From positions 1,054,001-1,118,000 of the forward strand of contig JAGMWG010000006.1 of assembly GCA_020744225.1 (NCBI GenBank): 64,000 nt of DNA. Reading direction: 5' to 3'. Positions 55,838-64,000 of the stretch are shown piece by piece. Both the position numbers and the translations under genes were made by a program. The notes under the pieces are model-generated. The model ran no database searches, was not told the origin of the DNA, and was given only the letters and a program-made list of their open reading frames with translations. The first letter of the stretch is position 1; each line of letters begins with the position of its first letter. This stretch comes from Paraphoma chrysanthemicola (Eukaryota > Ascomycota > Dothideomycetes > Pleosporales > Phaeosphaeriaceae).

Positions 55838-57265
55838 TTACTCTTGCCCTCTATACTTTCCTGTCTTATGCACCAACCTCCCCCTGACCCACACCGCCAC
55901 CGTATTCCTATCATCGCCCGCATACACCCACTTCTCTACCTTCTCACTCCAACTTTCCCAGCCAAATACATCCACCGGTCCCTCTTCAATACCGCCTTCG
56001 CCCCTCCCTCCAACTTCACCCACCTCACCAAGTACAATCATCTGCGCATCAAACTCCTTCCCAACTTCAAACCCACCGACTTTGTCCTCGAGACCGACGA
56101 CCGCCGCGCCGCCCCGTGTAGCTAGGTACAGCGCTTCCTCGGTGCTGAGTTTCGCTGCGTCGGACGACGTCTGGATGGATAAGTGTCTCGAGACCCAGAT
56201 CGCCTGGCGCACGTTATCCAGAATAGACGGGTGGAAGCCGCCAGAGATGTCTGTCCCGAGACCAATCGTGTGGCCTTCATTCAATAAGGTGCGAATGGGA
56301 CTACATCCCGATGTAATCGCCGTGTTACTTGCCGGACAATGACTTATCTTGCTCCCCCTCTCCAAGATCGTTTTGCGTTCCTCGGGACTCAAGTGTACTG
56401 CGTGCGCGAGAATGGTTTTCGGGCCGAGAAGCGCATGTGTGTCGTAGACATCTGTGTAGGATTTCGACTCGGGGAAAAGTTCCTGGACGAGTGCGACTTC
56501 GTTTTTGTTTTCTGAAATGTGCGTTTGGACGTGTGTGTCGGTCACTTTGGCGAGTTGGCCGATTGCGCTGAGACATTCCGCTGTGCAGGATGGCGCGAAG
56601 CGAGGCGTGACGATGGGTTTGACAATCTCGCCGGATGGGTCGATGGAGCGAATGTAGTCAATGGAGGCTTTGGAGTCGGCGACGCTGGACTCTACGCTTG
56701 CGTCGCGGTAGTACTCGGGGCTGAGATCGCTGTTCATGCATACGCGGCCGACGAGGGCGCGTTGGCCGCGCTTCAGGCAGATATCGGCCAGGAGATTTGT
56801 TGCCGGGACGTGAATGGTGGCGTAGTAGGCGCATGTCGTCGTGCCGTGTGAGAGGGTACGGGCGACGAAGTTTTGGTAGATTCGATCAGCACGATCCAAG
56901 TCCTTGAAGCTGGATTCCATGGGGAAAGTATAGGTCTGTAACCAGTCGAGCAGGGTTGTTTTTCCGAACAGTCCGGTGTTGGGATGTTGAGGGGCATGTG
57001 TGTGGGTGTCGATGAAGCCGGGGAAGAAGAAGCCATTTCCTGTGATCTTGACGATTTTCGCATCTTTCCAGGTCGGGTCCTTGCTCTTGATATCTTCTAC
57101 ATCTGGATTGCTCTTCTCGACGAATGCAATTACTCCTTTCTCATCAACACCAATGGCCCCTTGCTCGGATATCTCCAGTTCTGTGAGCGACTGGCTGTGC
57201 ACAAAGGGGCCAAGGTAGATTGTTTTCTGTATTGAAGCGGACGCCGCCATATCGAATTCCTTCAC
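55838..57265 (-). CDS. Guanine deaminase
   Basis: Zinc hydrolase of purine salvage/catabolism converting guanine to xanthine and ammonia in the cytosol. Intronless, 475 residues; a second ATG five codons in (57250) is an equally good start. Metal and substrate blocks: PGFIDTHTHAPQHPNTG (HxH at His88/His90, Gln92), LSHGTTTCAYYATIH, RFAPSCTAECLSAI, VQTHISENKNEV, LAHAVHLSPEE and GLGTDISGGFHPSIL with the catalytic Asp. The PGFIDTHTHAPQ string is diagnostic for guanine deaminase within the amidohydrolase superfamily. The C-terminal beta-sandwich contains a Gly/Glu-rich insertion. It is convergent with the repeat gene and is followed upstream by ARP9 on the same strand. Confidence 0.93.
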   Translation of the reverse strand: MKEFDMAASASIQKTIYLGPFVHSQSLTELEISEQGAIGVDEKGVIAFVEKSNPDVEDIKSKDPTWKDAKIVKITGNGFFFPGFIDTHTHAPQHPNTGLFGKTTLLDWLQTYTFPMESSFKDLDRADRIYQNFVARTLSHGTTTCAYYATIHVPATNLLADICLKRGQRALVGRVCMNSDLSPEYYRDASVESSVADSKASIDYIRSIDPSGEIVKPIVTPRFAPSCTAECLSAIGQLAKVTDTHVQTHISENKNEVALVQELFPESKSYTDVYDTHALLGPKTILAHAVHLSPEERKTILERGSKISHCPASNTAITSGCSPIRTLLNEGHTIGLGTDISGGFHPSILDNVRQAIWVSRHLSIQTSSDAAKLSTEEALYLATRGGAAVVGLEDKVGGFEVGKEFDAQMIVLGEVGEVGGRGEGGIEEGPVDVFGWESWSEKVEKWVYAGDDRNTVAVWVRGRLVHKTGKYRGQE

Positions 57266-57871
57266 GAGATCTCTTTTCTGTGTCTTCGCGAGGTCGGATC
57301 GAACTCTAGTCTCTACACGCCGACCCTTTATGGAAGATCAACAGTTGAGAAGAACCAGGGGAAGCAAATGAAGGTTTGGGAGGCTGAAAGAATTAACTCC
57401 TCTTGTAGATCATAGGAAGGTTGGTTTTAGTGTTGTCAAGCCGAGGGGCACGAGCAAGAGCTTTATCACTGCCTGGCGCTATGGTAGCTCGTTTGAGGCT
57501 AGTGGCTCGCTAAGAGAGGAAAGCACCCAAGCACGTGGAGCGGACCGGGCCCTATCGGCGTCCTCCGATGATTTATCAAAACCGCAAAAGAAATGTGCAA
57601 GATGATCAGCGATCGGTGACATTTGATAACTAGTACGATGGTTCTGAGTCTGCATTCGCCGTGATCCTATCCTGAGGCTCATTGCCAAAAAATCGAGCCG
57701 AAGTCTCGCTTTTCCGTACCATGAGCGCCGTGTCGAGAAGATATCCCAATGGTCCTCTTAACTCCTTCTTTGGGTATACAAGTGCGTCTCCTAAAGTCAA
57801 TTGCGAGCATGACAATCACCTATCCGATACGTCCAATCGATCACAGTTGAGATCGCGACTAGAAGCCGCAT
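57266..57871. promoter_or_regulatory. Guanine deaminase upstream region
   Basis: About 600 bases between the ARP9 stop and the deaminase start, both on the minus strand. It contains the deaminase promoter. A plus-strand frame of about 95 codons overlaps the ARP9 end but has no support. Confidence 0.45.
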
Positions 57872-59932
57872 CTATAGGCTGTAATCGTGGATCCCCTGCG
57901 GGCCCTGGTCATTGTAGTCCGGGCGCGTCATGTATCCTTTGCTCTGCCCCTGATCCACCACAAATATGACCTTTGCCGCGACTTGAGCACCAAGAAAGGC
58001 CGACTCCTCGAAACCAACGTCTTTCCACTCCGGAAAGTACTCCGGCGGCTTGACGACCTTGATGTTGGTTGGTGTTTGGCCATGCGAAGAGTGCGTGTTT
58101 TGCGACATGCCCGCCATGAGAGGGTTGCCTCCATGCGATGTCAGATGCTGTGTCTGGCCCGCTGTTGCTGCAAAAAGCAGAGGGTTGACACCAGAACCGC
58201 CATGCGGACCAAGTTGAGGTTGCGGCGTGTTCGCACCTGTTCCTGCTGGCGTCGAGATGTTGGAAGGTATTTCAGATGTGAAGATTGTGGCTGACGAAGG
58301 CGAGATCAGATATTTGCCTTGCAAAGTTTGGAGAAGTGCATCTTTGAAGCCTGCGCGATTTTAGTGTTCCTGATAGAAGCGCATATGGGCGAGCTGACTT
58401 ACCTCTTAACCGTGACCCATTGCCGCAGATGATCAGGTTGTCCCAAAGATCGCTGCGTTTTTGAACTTCGTCCACAGATGATATGGTACGATGCACTGCA
58501 GCAGCGATCTTTTCCAGGGTACCGTCGCTGTCAGATAAGAAGCGCTCCGTGCCAACTTCGATCTCACGCTTGATTGAACCTCCTTTAGAACCTCCGGCAC
58601 CACTCTCGCCCGTGCCATTTGGCTCAGCGTTTGAAGCCTGCTCAGCATTTTCGCTATGTTCCTGCGCTTGCTTGCCTGTCACTTCGTTCAAGGCTGATTT
58701 TGCATCCGCTAGGCCTTGTGTACCGAGCTCCATGTTCTTTAGAGTGTCCAAGAGCGCATGGTCCGTGTACAAGAACGTTGCTTTCTCACGTTTCGAGTTT
58801 GGCAGTCGCACCTGTCTATTCGCAACGTCGGGTGCTGGCGCACCTTTCTTCTTCGCTAGCAATTTCTCCTGTTTCTCTTTCTCTTTCTTTGCAAGGTACT
58901 CGTTCATCTTGCCACCAGCAACGATACTAGCGACGTCCAGCACGCCTTCGTTCTCCTCTAACGCTGTGTCTTCCCCAACCTCGGTGTCAGCGCCTGGACC
59001 CCGTGGCATGTTTCCAATAGTGGCAGCTCCTGCAGGGCCTGAGCTAGTAGCGCCTGTCGATGCAGCAGCTGCGGGGTTCGTGATGACATCCTTCTCCTGT
59101 GCAGCTCCAGTTCCTGGTAATGGGGTTCCTGGCGTCAGAATCTCGCATATTGGTGACCGCTTCAGCTGCTCGCACATGTCTCGATTGAAGCCTTTGGATT
59201 TCAGCTTCGACAGCAGACCAGCTGTGAAAGCCTCTCCACCACAGCCTGATAGTGATACGACCCTGCCCTGTGTCTGCGGGATGAACTCGCTAACAGCAGT
59301 GATATCAGCCTTCTCCTTGCCGACGTCTATGACTGTCGCAGTGTGTACACCGAATGCCCACGTGGTCGCGAGGGCGGCATCCATTAGCCCGAAGGCCGGG
59401 GTTTTGAACTTTTCGAAGAAGAACTGTGTGAGCCTCTCGTGCTCGCGCGGGGTCCATGATGGCTGTGTGATGAGCAGAATCGCGGTGTGAAAGGGCGGGT
59501 TCAAGGTGTTGTAGACGTGAGTGATGAGCGCGAAGAAGCACGGCCAGTCAACGATCCTGCCCTCTTGTATTGGCCAGACTGCGCCCTCTTCGGATATACG
59601 ATCCTCCTCCCAAAGAACCTCGTCATCTTCTCGGTCTGCTGCAGGCTTCTCCTCTTCCGGTGCTGCGTCTTTGGCTTCGCCGTTGGACTGCACGGCCTTC
59701 TCGTTCTTCCGACGGATTTTGTACGGCTCAAATTCGCCCGCCTTCTCAGCAGGGAACATGCGCGACCGAAAGCGTAGCTTGCCAGGAGTGAAGGACTCTG
59801 GCAATCCAAGCTGGGCCACGGTGGTCTCCGAGCCTGGCGCAATTATCTGTCCAACACATCAGCACATGCACGAAGCAGAACATCGGACACGTGACTGCGC
59901 ACTATTATCTGGTCATCTTTGAAGGGCGGCAT
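57872..59932 (-). CDS. ARP9: Actin-related protein Arp9 (chromatin remodelling subunit)
   Basis: Nuclear actin-related protein of SWI/SNF- and RSC-type remodellers in fungi. Exons 59932-59903, 59846-58403 and 58350-57872 give 650 residues. The actin-fold start reads DDQIIIIAPGSETTVAQLG across intron 1 and then lacks a normal ATP-binding phosphate loop, as in Arp9. VDWPCFFALITHVYNTL, ILLITQPSWTPREHERLTQ and FFFEKFKTPAFGLMDAALA are family text; IDVGKEKADITAVSEF is the second phosphate-loop region. A long charged insertion (about residues 270-400) follows; the C-terminus includes LIICGNGSRLRGFKDALLQ and KPPEYFPEWKDVG. Intron 1 uses donor GTGCGC. Arp8 was considered and rejected because of the start and this C-terminus. 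Divergent from NTE1. Confidence 0.85.
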
Positions 59933-60226
59933 GGCGGCGCAATGGGTGAAAGTCGTCGGCGCGTCCGTGATGGAGCTTGAGCTCTTGCGACACGCGAACT
60001 TCGGTCGCGCCTGCTGTTCATGCGGCTTAGTCAGCGGGACCCACTCTGCAGCAGGGCTGTCACAAGCCAGTGCATCTGCTGCTTCCCCAAACGTGCTCCA
60101 GGAACGCAACATCATGGGGCAATCTCCGAGGCACTCTTCTTCAGGAAAGCATTGGTAGACGCCAGCAGAACCCCCTGTGACAGTCTGCAATTGGGAAGAC
60201 TTTTCCCCTCCGATACCGTCGTCAAT
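59933..60226. promoter_or_regulatory. Divergent promoter region, ARP9 / NTE1
   Basis: 294 bases between the two divergent start codons, the shortest such gap in the window. Both promoters must lie here. A CACGTG-type E-box occurs nearby inside ARP9 intron 1 (TCACGTGT). Confidence 0.55.
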
Positions 60227-63200
60227 ATGGCAGCATCGGAAGTTGTCACGTCGCTCGTTAAGAGCTCCGTTGCGGCCGTTTCCAACGCCGCCGAAGCTAT
60301 TCACACGTCCGACGCAGCTATGAAAGCGGCAGAAACCACGCCATCAACAACCTTCGGCGTGCTGGGACGCGTGATCCTTTCTATCTTGAGCGTACTGCCA
60401 ACTATCCTTTTCTGGATCACCTATACACTTCCAGCATGGCTCTTCACGCTTTTCTCGATGAGCTTGACTTTCACCATGAACTTCACTACCTTGTAAGGAT
60501 CCTACCTCAATGCCATAGAATTGAGCTAACACCAGCAGAATGCTGGTCATCGTGTTTGTTGTGTCTACAATCAGCTACTTCGTGCGGTATCGCTACTTGA
60601 CCATGTATGCAAGACTGCCACCAGAGCCGCAACGTGAAGACCCCCAAGTAGAAGTTTTCCCTGAGAGTCAAGAGGGTGACTCTAAAAGGGGTCTCTCCAA
60701 CTATCTAGACGAATTTCTGAGTGCAATCAAGGTGTTCGGATATTTAGAGCGCCCTGTTTTCCATGAGCTTACCCGCACCATGCAGACCAGGCGACTTGCT
60801 GCTGGAGAGACCATTCTTCTTGAAGAAGAGAAGGGTTTCTGTATGGTTGTAGATGGCCTGGTCCAAATCTTCGTCAAATCGAATCGCGAAGGGACCGACT
60901 CCGATGAAGACGATGGCGTAGGCGAAGGGTCGGGCGAGTCCTCGGGGCAAGGGCATCGGCAAGGGTATCAGCTGTTGACTGAGGTCAAAAATGGTGCGCC
61001 GATGTCTTCCCTGTTCTCGATCCTTGCGCTATTCACCGAAGATGTGAAACTCCGCCACGACGAAGATACCGATCCGAGCTCAAGCGTGCCGGGAACACCA
61101 CTAGATGGAGCTGAACGGCCGCCAGTGACTCGCAATAGTAGTTTTGGAATGGATGATTCTCGGCCGCATACTCCGAATGATCCCCAGGAGAGCACATTGC
61201 GGAACCGCAAAACGTCGAACCTAGCTAGCCCCACCGCTGGAGGACGACTTCCCAAGGTGCCACCACTTTCACTCGACACGGAAGGATACGGTGACCATAT
61301 CAAACATTCCAAAAAGCGCAGGTCATTGTCGCGCAGCACAAAGCCCAAATCTGTTCATCCGGACATCGTCGCACGGGCTACTGTCGACACCACAATCGCG
61401 ATTATTCCAGCCACAGCTTTTCACCGACTCACACGTATCTACCCTAAGGCGACCGCACATATTGTGCAAGTCATTCTTACGCGTTTGCAGAGAGTCACTC
61501 TAGCCACAAGTCATGCATACCTTAGTCTCACAAACGAGGTACTTCGCACCGAAAAGCTGATGAACAAGTATACCACATACGACCTCCCAGGTTTTCTTCG
61601 CGATGCACCTTTGGAGAGACTGAAAGAGAAGTTCAACAAGGAGACTGAACGTCTGGGGTCTGATGAAGGCATGAAAGGAATAGCATTACATAACCCAGGC
61701 GCAGGGCGTCGACGCAGATCGAGTGCAACTTTGAGGCGAAGCACAGCTGCACAAGCTCGCCTTGCTGCTGCGCGTGGTACGTCTATGGACACAACGTCTG
61801 AAGTCTTGGTCAGAATGACCTCTCCCGAGCCAGGTATGCGCAACGACCGGGTTAGTGCAGGAGATCTCCTTACCAACGCTCAAATGTCGCGTGGCGGTGG
61901 ACGGCCTGGTCGTAGTAGCTTCTCTCAGCCATACCCACAGGATCTACGTCGCGATGCTCGAACTCCACTTGACGTGAACGGTTTCAACCCGTTCGCATCG
62001 CCATCGCTACGGCCAAACCTTCATCGTCAAGAATCCATAGATGAGGCTACAGTCTTCCGAGAATCGGTCCTCCGTTGCATGTTCAAAGCTATAGGGCTGA
62101 CGAATCCGGAGAATCCGACTCCTAGGCCTGCAGTTTCTGTGGAGCAGTCGCCACGACTTGTGTCGTTCGACGCAAAGAGGCACAAGGCTGTTTTCACCAA
62201 CGCTTTTGGCTTCATAGATCCTTATGAGGCATCGAGAGATGGCGACAGCGATTCAGTGATCTCCGCATCCAATATGTCCACATTGAGCGCTTCAAATCAC
62301 GGCAACATCCTTGAAGAGATCGTCAATGATGTGGAAATTGTACATTTCCCGAAAGATGCTGTTCTTGTTGAGCAAGGCGAACGGAACCCAGGGCTATATT
62401 ATGTCATTGATGGGTTCTTAGATGTCAGCGTGACGGTTGAAGAAGATAGCTCCGAGCACAATGTACTTGGAACTCTGCCAACGGGTCCTGCTGTTACCGA
62501 GGATGACCTCTTCGGTCCTCCGCTGAAACGAACGGCGACGAACACGTCTTTACGACACGCGACAGATGGTGTCCAAAAGAAGAAAACACGGAAGAGTCTG
62601 TTCATGACTCGGCCTGGAGGTCTGGCTGGGTATCTTGGCACCATTTCCTCGAACCGGTCATTCGTTGATGTGACTGCAAAGACTGATGTCTATGTCGGCT
62701 TTCTACCTCGAGCGTCGATTGAGAGGATTGTTGATAGGTATCCAGTGGTTCTTCTGACAATGGCAAAGCGCCTTACTACTCTCCTTCCTCGCCTGATTCA
62801 GCACATCGACTTCGCACTCGAATGGGTTCAAGTCAATGCCGGGCAGGTGATCTACAACCAAGGTGAAGAGAGTGATGCAATTTACATTGTCCTGAATGGA
62901 CGATTACGGGCAATCAAGGACGCAGAAAACAGCAAGATGAAAGTGATTGGCGAATACGGGCAGGGTGATAGCGTTGGCGAGCTCGAGGTTTTGACGGAAT
63001 CGCCACGACCGGGATCATTGCATGCGATTCGCGACACTGAGCTTGCAAAGTTCCCAAAAACGCTATTCAACAGCCTGGCCCTTGAGCACCCTGGAATTAC
63101 AATCAAGATCTCCAAGATCATTGCTTCTCGAATGCGAGCTTTGATGGACGATCCTTTGCACGAGCAGAGCAAAGAGAGAAGCACAAAAGCCACGCGTACG

Positions 63201-64000
63201 AATGTATCGTCTACGGTCAATCTTCGCACCGTTACGATTCTCCCAGTGACCGCTGGTATACCGGTGGTTGACTTTGCAAGCCGACTCACAAATGCTTTAA
63301 CACAGATTGGGATGCCACAAGGCGTAGTGTCGCTGAATCAAGCTGCGATCCTGAATCACCTGGGACGGCATGCCTTCAACCGAATGGGAAAGCTAAAACT
63401 GTCGCAATATCTGGCAGATTTGGAGGAGAAATACGGAATGGTGCTTTACGTCGCAGACACTCCAGTCAAGTCTCCTTGGACACAGACTTGCATTAGCCAA
63501 GCCGACTGTATCTTGCTCGTTGGTCTTGCTGAGTCGTCGCCCAATATCGGAGAGTATGAGCGATTCCTACTAACAACTAAGACCACTGCTCGAAAAGAGC
63601 TAGTGCTCCTACACGCTGAGCGGTACTGTACGTCTGGCCTGACTCGAAAATGGCTACGCAATCGACCGTGGATCAACGGCAGCCACCACCACATCCAAAT
63701 GTCGTTCCGTGCAACGACGGAGCCGGTGCACCATGCAGGACGACGATTTGGAAGTGCTATCAAGCAGCGTGTACAAGTCATTCAAGCCGAAATCCAGAAG
63801 TACACCTCGAGAAAAGTACGACAGACACCGCTATACTCAGCAGATACACCTTTCAAGGGCGACTTTCATCGACTTGCAAGGCGACTGTGTGGAAAGTCCG
63901 TCGGCCTGGTGTTGGGCGGTGGTGGTGCCCGAGGCATTTCGCAGATTGGCATCATCCGCGCAATGGAAGAAGCTGGCATTCCCATCGACATTGTAGGCGG
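60227..64000 (+). CDS. NTE1: Lysophospholipase NTE1 (neuropathy target esterase homologue), partial
   Basis: ER-membrane phospholipase B that deacylates phosphatidylcholine to glycerophosphocholine. Exons 60227-60492 and 60539 to the right edge give ~1242 residues; the rest of the patatin domain is outside. Two hydrophobic spans (residues ~44-82 and ~90-106) flank the 46 nt intron. Three cyclic-nucleotide-binding-like domains follow, near residues 150-210 (FGYLERPVFHELTR), 685-790 (LVEQGERNPGLYYVIDG) and 848-960 (VIYNQGEESDAIYIVLNGR), separated by a Ser/Arg-rich disordered linker. The patatin domain starts at VGLVLGGGGARGISQIG (about residue 1213), the oxyanion-hole glycines; the catalytic Ser and Asp lie beyond the edge. 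Confidence 0.93.

Noticed and set aside
57682..57969. Plus-strand frame of 95 codons at the ARP9 end
   Set aside because: Overlaps the last ARP9 exon on the other strand and has no recognisable features.
58483..59490. Plus-strand open frame of 335 codons across ARP9
   Set aside because: Exact antisense shadow of the ARP9 coding exon; Ser/Phe/Pro-rich text with no family resemblance.

Overview
The window is nuclear DNA of a filamentous ascomycete (Pezizomycotina). Genes are split by many 45-100 nt GT-AG introns with CTAAC/CTGAC-type branch sites, base composition is near 50% GC in genes, and the gene set is fungal (TOR, SEC12, Ski2, THO, Arp9, NTE1, eIF4G, a HET-domain relic, LEA-like stress proteins). 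A Dothideomycete/Pleosporales origin is my guess from general feel and is not proven. I rebuilt the spliced models by hand; all complete models close in frame, and several match the expected family length exactly (FBA 360 aa, Ski2 1285 aa, Nmd5-type importin 1043 aa).

Left part (1-18.4 kb) is dense housekeeping. On the minus strand lie the N-terminal half of the TOR kinase (runs off the left edge), SEC12 (ER GEF for Sar1), a possible orphan ORF, an importin of the Nmd5/Sxm1 class, the Ski2 RNA helicase and Csm3/Swi3 of the fork-protection complex. Csm3 is divergent from THO1/Hpr1 (mRNA export) on the plus strand.

The middle (18.4-42 kb) is gene-poor. It holds a homeodomain transcription factor with a very long ATG-free leader, about 6 kb with no confident gene, a broken HET-domain (vegetative incompatibility type) pseudogene, eIF4G (also with a long ATG-free leader and two frame-preserving introns), a tiny four-exon glycine/threonine-rich stress-type protein, and an amidohydrolase.

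Right part (42-64 kb) is again dense: a fungal protein of unknown function, a Gfo/Idh/MocA oxidoreductase, a membrane-anchored ubiquitin protease (Ubp16/USP30-like), mitochondrial ribosomal protein bL9m, class II fructose-bisphosphate aldolase with nine introns, an LEA-like protein with five 41-residue tandem repeats, guanine deaminase, the actin-related protein Arp9, and the lysophospholipase NTE1 (runs off the right edge). Three divergent pairs share short promoters: CSM3/THO1, UBP16-like/bL9m and ARP9/NTE1. I saw no tRNA, rRNA, intact transposon or CRISPR array. There is no operon-like or cluster logic; the most unusual items are the HET relic with its mappable lesions, the tandem-repeat LEA-like gene, the ATG-free leaders and two unrecognised proteins.
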